Position numbers and translations under genes: made by a program
The notes under the pieces: generated by a model
Told to the model about the DNA's origin: nothing
What the model saw: the letters and a program-made list of their open reading frames with translations, nothing else
Database searches by the model: none
Part shown: in pieces, positions 27,183-37,437 of the stretch
Layout of the letters: every line of letters starts with the position of its first letter
Numbering within the stretch: position 1 is the stretch's first letter
Assembly: GCF_003814835.1 (NCBI RefSeq)
Contig: NZ_RKRG01000003.1
Location: forward strand, 124,001 to 188,000
DNA from: Methanobrevibacter gottschalkii DSM 11977
Lineage (GTDB): Archaea; Methanobacteriota; Methanobacteria; Methanobacteriales; Methanobacteriaceae
Direction: 5' to 3'
Length of the DNA stretch: 64,000 bases

Positions 27183-30100
27183 TTGAAACTGAATAAAATA
27201 ATCGTTTTATCATTATTCCTTGTACTTATCTGTTTTATTGGAGCAGCAAGTGCAACTGAAGATGTCAATGATACAGCAATTGCTGATTCAGAAATTGATG
27301 AAGTAAGTGCTGTAGATATTGAACAATCTGTTGACGATAATGAGATAACAGAAATTCAAAGCAGTGATGAATCAAATAAGGTTCTTGCAAGGGGAACACC
27401 TACTACTGCGAAGGATTGGAATACATTAAGAACAAAATGTGAAAAAACAACTGATCAATATATAACATTGACTGGTACTAGTTATCCAATTGGAACTTAT
27501 ATAACTTTTAAAAATAGTGCTACAATTGTTGGTAGTGATGTTAGTTACATTACTGGAGGTTCTACTTCAAATACTCCTTTTGTAAATAATAATTCTGCTT
27601 TAACACTACATTTTATTAATGTGAAATTTTTAAATGTTAATGCTAAGAATTTGTTAGAGCTTGATGGTACTGTTTATTTGGATAATTGTACTTTTGATAA
27701 TGTTCAAACTGCAACCGGACACAATTCTGTAATTTATAATACTAATAATTTGATGTATTTGACTGGTTGTAATATTACTAATTGTCATACTGGTTATGGT
27801 GCTGTTAGTAATTATAACTCTGGAAGTACAACAAGTCCTGTAATGTATGTTGATGATTGTAGGTTTATTAATAATAGTGCTAGTGTAGAACCGGGTGCTA
27901 TTAATAATTGTGGAATTTTATATGTAAATAACTCTGAATTTGATGGTAACCATGCAAACTGGTGGGCTGGAGCAATTCATACTCATACAAATGCTCAAAC
28001 AGAAATTGAAAATACTAATTTTAGAAGAAACACTGCTGGATGGAATGGTGGTGCATTATTCACCTACAGCAAACTTAAAATAAAAAATTGTACTTTTGAA
28101 GACAACAACTGTACCACTAACAATGGTGGTGGAGCAATCGGAGCATACAACTATGGATCAGGATACAATATAACAATAGATTCATCTAGATTTAATTATA
28201 ATACAAACCTTTGCTATGCATACACAAATATTTCAACTACTTCAGTTGGTCGTGGAGGAGCAATCTCTGTACTTAATGGAGGTTATTTAACTGTTTATAA
28301 TTCAAATTTCACTGGAAACTATGCAAAAATAGGTCAGGCAATTGCAGCTGCAACCTATAATTATGAAAATGGAACTGGTGGAAACCCACACATTAAAATA
28401 TGCAACAATAAATTTACAGACCACACTGCAACTGGAATTGATACTGTAGTTATTACTGGAAATGATTATATATTCAACAACAATGTATTTATAAATAGTT
28501 ATCAAAACACCATTTATACAGGAACTGGAAACACATACAATTCTGCAGCTTTGCCGGGTAATCTGAATTCCAAATTGAATTTAAAAACAAAATTAAGAGC
28601 AACTAATACTGAAATTTTATCTGATTATCAGGATCATGATGTTGTTTATGTTAATGTTTCTTCAGATAAAGATGCAGAAGATGACAATGTTCATGGTCAA
28701 AGTTGGGATGATGCTTATGGTGGTTTGGAGTGTTTTGTAATGGCAATAAATTATCTTCATAATAATGGGATAATTTATATTGCAGATGGGCGTTATAATG
28801 AGGACTATGGCTATGAATACTCAATAGCTCATGGAAACTTTACTATGATTGGTCAAGGTCCAAAAACTAATATAGAGAAGATTATAACAACTGTATATGG
28901 AGGTAGTGATCAAAATTCTACTCATAATTTTATCAATTTATCTTTCACTGGTAAAGATTTTGGTATAAATGCTAATTTCATTAATTGTACATTTTTAGGT
29001 TCAATTTCAATTTCAAAAGGTCTCACATATCATGATCCTAATCATGTTGTGGAATATGGTTATGCTCAAACTTATTTCATGAACTTTAATAACTGTGTTT
29101 TCAAGGATGTCAATACTACTAATGCTTTAGTTACTCTTTATAAGTATGGTGCTGTGAACTTTACTAATTGTATTTTTGAAAATATTACTGCTGATTCAAT
29201 TGTTTATCGTAATGATATTAATTATTTTGAAGAGGATGGAATTTCATTTAAAAACTGCACTTTCACTAACTGTAAATATAATGGTATTGCTGATTCCTTA
29301 GCTAATTTTGATGATGCTGTTGTTATTGAGGATTGTACTTATGATAGTGAAGTTGCTTTAGGAACAACTGAAGTTAATGGTCATTATTATATAAATGCTA
29401 CTAAACTTAAAGTTACTGCTGTTGGCACAAGTATTTCAATTAAATCTAATGAAAATAATGTAATTGTTAATTTAACTGATGTTAACGGTAATCCTGTTGC
29501 TAATGCAGGTATAATTTATAGTATTGCCGGAACCAATGCCAGTGCAACTACTGGCGCTGACGGTACTTTCACTCTTTCTAATTTAAAAGGTATTGTAAAC
29601 ATCACTGTTTACTATTCAGGCAATGAATCTTATTTAGCTTCTAATAAATCTGATAATTTCATATTTAAATACAATACTGCTGTTTCCAGTGCGGTTAATG
29701 GTGATGATATTCTAATCATTTTAAAAGATGATGAGAACAATCCAATTGCAAACGCTAATGTAATTTATACAGTCAACGGCATTGACTACAATGCAACCAC
29801 AGATGAAAATGGAACAGTAACTGTTTCCAATTTAAAAGGTAAATTTGCATTCAACGTATTATATAAAGGAGACACACTACACACAGCTTCCAATGCTTCA
29901 AACACATTCATCTTCAAATATGGTACAAAAATTACAGCAAAAAAAGTAACAGCCACTTACAATGTTGCTAAAAACTTAGTTATCACATTAAAAGATGAAA
30001 ACGGAATTGCTATTGCAGGTAAAAAAGTAACCGTTAAAGTCGGATCTATCCGCAAGACTTTAACTACTAATGCTAAAGGTCAGGCTACTTTAAAAGTCAG

Positions 30101-30482
30101 CAATCTTTTGCCTAAAACATACTCTGCAACCGTAACTTATGCTGGTGATGATACACACATTAAATCCTCAGTTAAAGTTAAGGTTGTTGTTAAAAAAGCA
30201 ACACTTAAAGTATCTGCTAAGGCTAAAAAATTCAAAAAATCATTAAAAACCAAGAAATATTCTATTGTTTTGAAAAATAATGTGGGCAAAGTCCTGAAAA
30301 AGACTAAAGTTACATTAAAAATAAAAGGAAAAACATTCAAAGCATACACCAACAGCAAAGGCATTGCCACATTTAAAATTACCAAGTTAACTAAAAAAGG
30401 TAAATACAATGCTTACATTAAGTTTGCTGGAAGCAAATACTACAACAGCTTAAACAAAAAAGTCAAAATAACCTTAAAATAG
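27183..30482 (+). CDS. Adhesin-like protein: beta-helix plus Ig-like repeats
   Basis: A 1099-residue exported protein. Signal peptide 1-24 (MKLNKIIVLSLFLVLICFIG then AASA), beta-helix with GGA/GGAI-type Pmp-like repeats (GAINNCGILYVNNSEF, GGAIGAYNYGS) to about 450, a second helix starting at VYVNVSSDKDAEDDNVHG (about 480), then four Ig-like repeats from about 755 and a Lys-rich final Ig domain ending KVKITLK. No membrane helix, so attachment probably uses the basic Ig domains. Start TTG 27183 after GGAGGT. It ends in a terminator hairpin and is followed by a transposon remnant. Confidence 0.87.
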   Translation: MKLNKIIVLSLFLVLICFIGAASATEDVNDTAIADSEIDEVSAVDIEQSVDDNEITEIQSSDESNKVLARGTPTTAKDWNTLRTKCEKTTDQYITLTGTSYPIGTYITFKNSATIVGSDVSYITGGSTSNTPFVNNNSALTLHFINVKFLNVNAKNLLELDGTVYLDNCTFDNVQTATGHNSVIYNTNNLMYLTGCNITNCHTGYGAVSNYNSGSTTSPVMYVDDCRFINNSASVEPGAINNCGILYVNNSEFDGNHANWWAGAIHTHTNAQTEIENTNFRRNTAGWNGGALFTYSKLKIKNCTFEDNNCTTNNGGGAIGAYNYGSGYNITIDSSRFNYNTNLCYAYTNISTTSVGRGGAISVLNGGYLTVYNSNFTGNYAKIGQAIAAATYNYENGTGGNPHIKICNNKFTDHTATGIDTVVITGNDYIFNNNVFINSYQNTIYTGTGNTYNSAALPGNLNSKLNLKTKLRATNTEILSDYQDHDVVYVNVSSDKDAEDDNVHGQSWDDAYGGLECFVMAINYLHNNGIIYIADGRYNEDYGYEYSIAHGNFTMIGQGPKTNIEKIITTVYGGSDQNSTHNFINLSFTGKDFGINANFINCTFLGSISISKGLTYHDPNHVVEYGYAQTYFMNFNNCVFKDVNTTNALVTLYKYGAVNFTNCIFENITADSIVYRNDINYFEEDGISFKNCTFTNCKYNGIADSLANFDDAVVIEDCTYDSEVALGTTEVNGHYYINATKLKVTAVGTSISIKSNENNVIVNLTDVNGNPVANAGIIYSIAGTNASATTGADGTFTLSNLKGIVNITVYYSGNESYLASNKSDNFIFKYNTAVSSAVNGDDILIILKDDENNPIANANVIYTVNGIDYNATTDENGTVTVSNLKGKFAFNVLYKGDTLHTASNASNTFIFKYGTKITAKKVTATYNVAKNLVITLKDENGIAIAGKKVTVKVGSIRKTLTTNAKGQATLKVSNLLPKTYSATVTYAGDDTHIKSSVKVKVVVKKATLKVSAKAKKFKKSLKTKKYSIVLKNNVGKVLKKTKVTLKIKGKTFKAYTNSKGIATFKITKLTKKGKYNAYIKFAGSKYYNSLNKKVKITLK

Positions 30483-30519
30483 ATGAATTCAATATTCATC
30501 TATAATTTTTCTTTTTTTA
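30481..30519 (+). terminator. Terminator of the 27183 gene
   Basis: Stem AGATGAAT/ATTCATCT (30481-30501, 5-nt loop) overlapping the TAG stop, followed by ATAATTTTTCTTTTTTT. Confidence 0.7.
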
Positions 30520-30520
30520 G

Positions 30521-31535
30521 GGTGTCTGCCAAAATTTGATTTTTTTGCTGAATAATTTTAGGTTTAATTTTTTCTTATTTTCATCATATTTTATTTGATT
30601 TTTCTTAAATTCTATTTTTATATTGTTAAAATTATTATTTTTTAATATAGTTTTGTACAAAAATTTTTTAGTTAATCATGATGAATTTATTGATCCAATT
30701 TTTATAGTAGGAATCTCTATTTATGATTCTATAGAATTCTTTTTCGAATAATTCTTCCATAAATTCTATTGTATCAAATAAATAATATGCCATATACTTT
30801 TTTATTGATTTCCAAACTTGTTCTATTGGATTTAAGTGGGGGATGGGGAGGTAAATGAATTAATTTTATATTTAATATTTCGCATGCTTGAATCACTAAA
30901 TTAGCTTTATAAAGTGAGTGATTATCCAATATTAGTACAAATTTTCTTTTTTTGTAAATTATTGATTATATTGTCTTTATTTAGTAATTTAATGATTATT
31001 TCTTTTTGAATATTTTCTATGTTTGTGTGTTTTTCAGGGTTTAATTTATTTGCTTTATTCTTTATTTTTACTAAAAATTGTTTTTCAGAACTATTGCTGT
31101 TTGATATGAATTCATTAAATTCATTTTTTAATGTTTCTAATGTATTTTCTTCTTTTAATTTATTGTAAATCTTATTTTCATCTAGTTTATCATCGGTCAA
31201 AATATTTTTAAGTTCTGATTTTAACTCGTTATTTGTGCAATTAACAATTCTAAGATTGATTAATGATTTTATTTTCCTCAAATATACAAGTATTTTGTTG
31301 AAATAGTATTAATGAATTGCCGTTTACTGCTTAATAGCCATTTGCATTTAATTTTATTCTTGTAGTTATTTTTGTCTGTCTATTTTTTGTTCCTAATTCA
31401 TAGTATATTCTGCTAAAAATACAACGGAAAATTTAGAAGATTTCTGCGAAATTACATCCATTAAAAACCAATTAAACCTCGTTGTGTCAATATTTTAAAA
31501 ATCAATAAAACAGCCAAAAGTCAATTTTGGTGACC
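30521..31535 (-). mobile_element. IS630-type insertion sequence remnant
   Basis: About 1 kb. The left end GGTGTCTGCCAAAATTTGA (30521-30539) and the right end, read inward, GGTCACCAAAATTGACTTTTG (31535-31515) are imperfect terminal inverted repeats that share CCAAAATT and end in GCTG. The interior encodes a broken DDE transposase on the minus strand. 31282-31510 shows further frame fragments (NGNSLILFQQNTCIFEENK) but no intact gene. It lies between two adhesin-like genes. Confidence 0.65.
30668..31281 (-). pseudogene. Frameshifted IS630-family transposase
   Basis: Reading the minus strand, an open segment of about 113 codons (31281 to about 30945, no family call) shifts frame into KFVLILDNHSLYKANLV and ACEILNIKLIHLPP, then shifts again within a C-rich run (about 30840-30850) into LNPIEQVWKSIKKYMAYYL and on to the TAA at 30668. 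LILDNHS (second Asp) and LNPIEQVW (Glu) are the DDE_3 signatures of IS630 transposases. At least two frameshifts make it non-functional. The first segment is Lys/Asn/Glu-rich and could be a degraded N-terminal part. Confidence 0.7.
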
Positions 31536-31596
31536 TTTAATAATAAAAAAGAAGAAATATTTTAAGTTTCTAGAAATGATGGTTTTTTTCATAAAA

Positions 31597-31702
31597 TTTA
31601 TATATCTATTATAAGAGAATACAACATAATTAATGTGTTATTTATATTTTTTAAATAAAACTTGAATTTATGGTGTGAAATAATTTTGAAGGTGGTGAAA
31701 AA
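31597..31702 (+). promoter_or_regulatory. Promoter and ribosome sites of the 31703 gene
   Basis: TTTATATATC (31597-31606) is a good TATA box with a start near 31630. Two ribosome sites are visible: GGTGTGA (31672-31678), spaced for TTG 31686 in another frame, and AAGGTGGTGA (31689-31698), spaced for ATC 31703. Confidence 0.55.
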
Positions 31703-34700
31703 ATCAATAAGAAATTATGCATTGGCCTTATTATTTGTTTTATTTTATTCTCATTAAACACGGCATTTGCATCAAATGAAACACAGAATAATGTTGATTG
31801 TTTGAAAAACTCAGATGATGTTTTAAATATCGATGTTTTAAACCAAAATTCTACTGTTAATTATCCAAGGAGCCATAAAACAATTGAAATTACACAGGAT
31901 AATTATGAAAATTATTTTAATATTAGAACAGGAAAGATTATTGATGCCTCATGTATTTCTAAGGGAGATACTTTAAAAATTGGCAATATTTCAAATAGGG
32001 CTTTTGTTATAGATCGTCAACTTATATTAATGCCAATCTCTTCTAATGATAAGATTAGTAATGGTTTTATCCATCTTATTAAAGGAAGTGATGGTTCTAC
32101 TGTAACAAATCTTACTATTAATAATACAAAAGATAGATTAAATATTTTAGGTGGAAATGTAGGTCAATTACATGGTATTTGGTTATCAAATTCTAATAAT
32201 AATCTTATTTCATATAATACAATAAGGATTGCAAATGCTGCAGGCGTTTATGCCATGCCTATGGGTTGGTCAAGCAATAATAGAATTATTTACAATAATA
32301 TGAAAACATATATCACATGTAATATGGTTATGGGACAATGTCATTATAATTTAATTTCACATAATAGTTTAGAATTGTTAAGTTATTCCGATACATCTGT
32401 TACAAATTTAATTTATTTTAATCCTTTTGGGCATGCCGATTATAGTGGTTCTGGATTATGTAAATATAATATGATTTCATTCAATGATTTTAAAGGTTTT
32501 TCTAATGGGCCTATGTCCATTTTATTACAAAGTGTTTATGAAAATCATGATGGCACTGTTATTGCAAATAACACTTTTTCTAAAGGCTCATATGCTATTC
32601 ATTTATTTGGTAACAATATTTCTGTTTATGGTAATGTAGTACTCAATAGTGGTATTGGTATTTCTGTTTTTGGACGTAATTTTTCTGTTCATAATAATGC
32701 TGTAATTGGTGACAGTCAAGGTTATGGTATTATGGCAGAAGCGAATGGTGGTTCGCTGTGTAATGTTTATAATAATAATATTACTTTTATAGATGTTTAT
32801 AATGCAATATTTATTGGTAATCATGTCAAAGCTTATAATAATTATATAAATATCAAAGAATATGGGGTGAGTATATTTATTAAAGGTAACTGCTCCAATA
32901 TTCATGATAATAGGATTAATAACAAACATGATGCTGGTATATCAGTATTAGGTAATAATAACACTATAAATAACAATATTATTAATACCAAAAATATAGG
33001 TATTACACTACCTGCTAGATCTACTAACTGCCGTTATTATAATAATACATTTACCAATAATAAAATTAATAGTGAAAGTTATGGTATTTATATTGATGGT
33101 TTAGTTTATAATTGTATAATATTGGATAATATTATTGAAACTAATAGTACTATGGGCATTTTTAAAGACATAACTGATGAATTATCCAATATTGAAGAAA
33201 ATAACATGGTTAATGGTGTTATTTTAGATTCAACATATATTATTGTCAATAATACTAACTATCATAAATATTTTGATAAATATGGGCATTTAACATTTAA
33301 ATTCGAAAAAAATAAAACTAAAATAATATTTTTAACATTTTTAACAAATAAAAATTTAATTTTTCAGGAAAAAATAAATGTAATTAGTAATAAAATGAAC
33401 AATTTACTAATTAATGTTACAATTACTTTTGAAACCAATGCCAGTGGTTCATTAATACGTGATTTTAATTTTATTAATCATGATAAAGAAGCTATTATTC
33501 TAAATGGTGTTAATGATGTTACAGTCACTAGGAATAATATTACAAATTTATTTAGAAATGGCAGTTTATCTAATTCAGCTGTATTGATTCAAGATGTTTG
33601 TGAAAATCTTATAATATCCTATAATAATATATATGTAAATTCAAGAACACATTGTTATACTTATGCAATCAATGCTCCTTCAATTAATCCAGCTACTCAT
33701 AAAATGAATAACAAATTATCTAAAAGAGTTAATATTTTAGATAATACAATAATCATGATTTCTTCAGGTATTACAGAAGCTATTTACACTGATACTCTAT
33801 CTGAAAGTAATTTTATTTCTAATAAAATTAATATTATTTCTAAAAATTATGGATATGGTATTGCAGTTTCTAATATGATTGGAAGGTTATCTGATATTAA
33901 TGTTTCAAATAATGAAATTGTTATCCATAGTGAGCAAATGGCATATTTAATCGAACTTCTCCAAGTGGATAATTCAACAATTGAAAATAATAAGTTATAT
34001 GGTAAAAGTAATGGAGTCTATGCTATTGGTATATATTGGTCTGATAATATTTCTGTTAATAATAATGCCATTTCTGTATTTGGTGGAAATTTATCTAAAA
34101 TTTTAGAAATATCTGATGTATTAGGTATCGGAAATTCAGCTATAGCAATACTTAGGAATTCATCTAAAATTATTATTTCCGAAAATATTATTTATGCTAA
34201 TCTTTCAAAAACAATATTTGACAATACTACTGATGGGATTATAAATGCATCTTTTAATTCATTTATTATTGATAATGAGAACTATAACTGTTATTTTAAT
34301 GAGGTTGGAGAATTATATTCTAATGTTGTAATAAAAAATAGTACTTTGCTAATTCATAATTTAACAAAAAATCAATTATTGATTATAAATGATCTAGTTA
34401 AAATCTCATCTTATGATTTAAATTCACCCTCTTCAATTTCAATAATTTTTAAAAATAATGCATCAAATTCAATTATTTCCAATGCATCTTTTATTAATTC
34501 TTCAATTGATTTAATCAATGTTTCAAATATTAATATTATAAATAACACTTTTAACTCTTCAAATAGTTGTATATTAAATATTAATGGTGGAGAAAAAAAT
34601 TTATTTGTTAATAATGAGCTATTTATTAATTCTACTGATATTTCAGTGATTAATCTCAATAAAACTTTATTAAATATTATAAAAAATAATAATATTAAAT

Positions 34701-37396
34701 TCAATACATCTAATTCTAAAATTATAACTATTAATAATTCTAATTTCACATTGATTAGTAATAATGTAATAATAGGCATATCCGATTCATTAATTTTTAT
34801 TTGTTCTAAGGGTTCAAGTTATGATAATATTTATAAAAATATATTAAATGCTAATGCTTCGTCAATATGCGGATATTTAGCTTCTAATGCAAAATGGAGT
34901 AGTATTAGTTATAATAATATTTTAATTAATAAATCAACCAATCAGTCAGCTATATATTATTGTAATAACTCATCTAATAATACAATTAATGAAAACTATA
35001 TTATTTCATATTCACTAAATGCTAATGACTATGCAGTTTCAGTAATTTCAAATGAAAGTTTATCAAATTTAATAATTAAAAACTATTTAATAAGTTCTAA
35101 TGGATTTAAACGAGCTAATTTTGCAGTATACGCTCCATTTGATTTGGTTAAAGATAATTCTCCATTTGACATTTATGTTTCATGTAATGGAAGTGATGTT
35201 GTAGGAGATGGTAGTATTGATAATCCTTATGCTACAATCAAAAAAGCTATTGAAAATAGTTTAAATTTGTATGTTATACATGTATTTGATGGAAATTATA
35301 CTGAGTCTAATATTATTATTGATAAGAATTTAACACTTGTTGCTGTTAATTTAGGTAAAGTTTTCATTGATGTTCAAATTAATCAATTATTTGATATACT
35401 TGAAGATAATACTTTATCAATTTCTGGCTTTTTAATTGGAAATGCTCATAATGTTGATGGAGGATCCGTATTTATTAACAATGGTAAGTTGTTCATTAAT
35501 AATGTAGTTATATTTAATTCCTCATCTTATTTTGATAATTCTCATCCAATATTTGACCAAAATATAACTTATCATGAAGATAATTTAATTGATAAAGCAC
35601 ATACAGTTGATTGTTCTAATACAGGTAAAGGCGGAGCAATTCTCAATAACGGTGAATTAATTATTAATTCATCTATCTTTTTTAATAATTTTGGGCATCG
35701 TGGTGGTGTAATAGCTGATTATGGCAAAACTATTATAAATTCATCTATTTTTTATAATAATCGGGGAATTCATGGAGGATGTATTTATTCAGATTCAAAA
35801 AATAATTTGTTTGTAATTAACTCTATTTTTAATAATAACACAGCAGTAACTTCAATAGACTTTTGTAAAATCATGTTACATTCCATTGGTTGGTCAATTG
35901 GAGAGAATTATATTTATAATTATAAATCTGAATGTGATTCACCAATTGGTGCTGGTGGAGTAATTTATACTAAAAATACTTCAGTATTAATTAAAAATTC
36001 ATCTTTTATTTATAATTCTGCTCGTATTGGTGGTGTAATAGCCACACAATGTGATATTTTTACACAACTATCAAATTTTATTTCTGATGTTAATTTATAT
36101 ATTGATAATTGTTATTTTAATAGTAATAAGGCTAATGATACTAGATTTAAAGATGATCCACTTTATTTAAAGAACTATGATTATTTTAACGATTATAATG
36201 GAGGAGTTGTTTATGGAACATACAATAAACTATATATAAATGCTTCTAATTTTTATTATAATCAGGTTATTAATAATGGAGGAGTTTTATATGCTAAAGC
36301 TAATGATGGTAAGATAATAGACTCTATTTTCAATAATAATCGTGCAGGAAGTAATGGTGGTGCTTTAGATATTTCAAAAAATTTCCTTATCATGAGATCA
36401 ATTATTTCAAATAATTCAGCTAGATATGGTGGAGCTATTGAATATGATTCTTATACCTATTATGGGCATATTCAAGACAACTTTAACATTTATAATTCCA
36501 CCATATCTAATAATAAAGCTTTAAATGCTGGTGGTGCATTTAACATAGGTTCTGGAAATGTTTCTGTTCATGATTCAAATATTGTAAATAATTTTGCACC
36601 TTCTGGTACTACAATAAATTCTCATGGAATCAAATACGCTATTGATATGAGATATAACTATTGGGGTGTATTGCCAAATGGTCATATTGGACCTGATGAC
36701 TCAGTTTGGAATGTGAATCATAATTTATTTAAACCATGGTACAAACAATGGGTAGAATGGAAGCCAAAAGTCATTGAATCAAATAATTCTGGTTTTAACT
36801 CTAATTCTAGTAATCATAATCCTTATATCAATCCTAATTCCAACTCTGGTGGAAATAATCATAATAATCCAATATCTACAGGATCTAGTTCTTCCACTAC
36901 AACTTCAATTGGTGGAGCTAATGGGAATAATCATGGATACGGTAATGGGAAATACTTTGGTTCAGGTGATGGAAATAATTTGGGTCCGAGTAGTGGAAAT
37001 GGAGGTTTTTATTTAGCTATTCCAGGTTATAATAAATATAATGGGCAAAATGTGAATTCAAATACCTCATCAAATTCACATAAGTCTCAAAATCGTGGAA
37101 ATGTTGATTCAGATAGCCTCAGTAAATCAAATAGTTCAAAATATAATCCTGATTTAGTTTCTGCTGGTTTTACTGTTAATGCTGCTTCATCTCCATCAAG
37201 TTCTCAAAGAGGAATAGAACGTGCTAGTAAGGAATCAGGTTCTTTAAGTGATTCAGCATCTTATGAAATTACTAAAAAAATTAAAGAAGTCTTTTATGAT
37301 GAGAACCATATAACTACGTTTATTTTATTTATAATTATTATATTGTTTTTAATAATTTTAGGATACAAATATGGAGTTGGTAAATTTGATGAATGA
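31703..37396 (+). CDS. Giant adhesin-like beta-helix protein, transmembrane-anchored; start codon anomalous
   Basis: About 1897 residues. The in-frame signal peptide (INKKLCIGLIICFILFS then LNTAFA) begins at ATC 31703; no ATG, GTG or TTG exists in frame between the stop at 31676 and TTG 31802, which lies after the signal peptide. Three beta-helix blocks each begin with an NYxxYF cap (DNYENYFN, TNYHKYFD, ENYNCYFN); a later one begins IYVSCNGSDVVGDGS; Pmp-like GGAI/GGVI turns follow; then a Ser/Asn/Gly-rich stalk, SYEITKKI, a membrane helix and a short tail. Surface adhesion is inferred. Either ATC initiation or a frameshift in the signal peptide (see findings). Confidence 0.75.
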   Translation: MNKKLCIGLIICFILFSLNTAFASNETQNNVDCLKNSDDVLNIDVLNQNSTVNYPRSHKTIEITQDNYENYFNIRTGKIIDASCISKGDTLKIGNISNRAFVIDRQLILMPISSNDKISNGFIHLIKGSDGSTVTNLTINNTKDRLNILGGNVGQLHGIWLSNSNNNLISYNTIRIANAAGVYAMPMGWSSNNRIIYNNMKTYITCNMVMGQCHYNLISHNSLELLSYSDTSVTNLIYFNPFGHADYSGSGLCKYNMISFNDFKGFSNGPMSILLQSVYENHDGTVIANNTFSKGSYAIHLFGNNISVYGNVVLNSGIGISVFGRNFSVHNNAVIGDSQGYGIMAEANGGSLCNVYNNNITFIDVYNAIFIGNHVKAYNNYINIKEYGVSIFIKGNCSNIHDNRINNKHDAGISVLGNNNTINNNIINTKNIGITLPARSTNCRYYNNTFTNNKINSESYGIYIDGLVYNCIILDNIIETNSTMGIFKDITDELSNIEENNMVNGVILDSTYIIVNNTNYHKYFDKYGHLTFKFEKNKTKIIFLTFLTNKNLIFQEKINVISNKMNNLLINVTITFETNASGSLIRDFNFINHDKEAIILNGVNDVTVTRNNITNLFRNGSLSNSAVLIQDVCENLIISYNNIYVNSRTHCYTYAINAPSINPATHKMNNKLSKRVNILDNTIIMISSGITEAIYTDTLSESNFISNKINIISKNYGYGIAVSNMIGRLSDINVSNNEIVIHSEQMAYLIELLQVDNSTIENNKLYGKSNGVYAIGIYWSDNISVNNNAISVFGGNLSKILEISDVLGIGNSAIAILRNSSKIIISENIIYANLSKTIFDNTTDGIINASFNSFIIDNENYNCYFNEVGELYSNVVIKNSTLLIHNLTKNQLLIINDLVKISSYDLNSPSSISIIFKNNASNSIISNASFINSSIDLINVSNINIINNTFNSSNSCILNINGGEKNLFVNNELFINSTDISVINLNKTLLNIIKNNNIKFNTSNSKIITINNSNFTLISNNVIIGISDSLIFICSKGSSYDNIYKNILNANASSICGYLASNAKWSSISYNNILINKSTNQSAIYYCNNSSNNTINENYIISYSLNANDYAVSVISNESLSNLIIKNYLISSNGFKRANFAVYAPFDLVKDNSPFDIYVSCNGSDVVGDGSIDNPYATIKKAIENSLNLYVIHVFDGNYTESNIIIDKNLTLVAVNLGKVFIDVQINQLFDILEDNTLSISGFLIGNAHNVDGGSVFINNGKLFINNVVIFNSSSYFDNSHPIFDQNITYHEDNLIDKAHTVDCSNTGKGGAILNNGELIINSSIFFNNFGHRGGVIADYGKTIINSSIFYNNRGIHGGCIYSDSKNNLFVINSIFNNNTAVTSIDFCKIMLHSIGWSIGENYIYNYKSECDSPIGAGGVIYTKNTSVLIKNSSFIYNSARIGGVIATQCDIFTQLSNFISDVNLYIDNCYFNSNKANDTRFKDDPLYLKNYDYFNDYNGGVVYGTYNKLYINASNFYYNQVINNGGVLYAKANDGKIIDSIFNNNRAGSNGGALDISKNFLIMRSIISNNSARYGGAIEYDSYTYYGHIQDNFNIYNSTISNNKALNAGGAFNIGSGNVSVHDSNIVNNFAPSGTTINSHGIKYAIDMRYNYWGVLPNGHIGPDDSVWNVNHNLFKPWYKQWVEWKPKVIESNNSGFNSNSSNHNPYINPNSNSGGNNHNNPISTGSSSSTTTSIGGANGNNHGYGNGKYFGSGDGNNLGPSSGNGGFYLAIPGYNKYNGQNVNSNTSSNSHKSQNRGNVDSDSLSKSNSSKYNPDLVSAGFTVNAASSPSSSQRGIERASKESGSLSDSASYEITKKIKEVFYDENHITTFILFIIIILFLIILGYKYGVGKFDE

Positions 37397-37415
37397 TAAT
37401 CATTATTCTTTTTTT
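37392..37415 (+). terminator. Possible terminator on the stop codon of the 31703 gene
   Basis: AATGATAATCATT (37392-37404) spans the TGA stop and is followed by ATTCTTTTTTTATTATT. Short stem; read-through into the next gene 41 bases on is likely. Confidence 0.45.
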
Positions 37416-37437
37416 ATTATTAAAATAGGGTGTTTCA

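Noticed and set aside
34411-34779. 122-codon minus-strand frame rich in Leu/Ile
   Set aside because: Antisense of Asn/Ile-rich beta-helix codons; such sequence automatically yields Leu/Ile-rich open frames.
31802-37396. TTG 31802 as the true start of the giant adhesin-like gene
   Set aside because: It would remove a perfect in-frame signal peptide and has no ribosome site; a lost or unusual start upstream is more likely.
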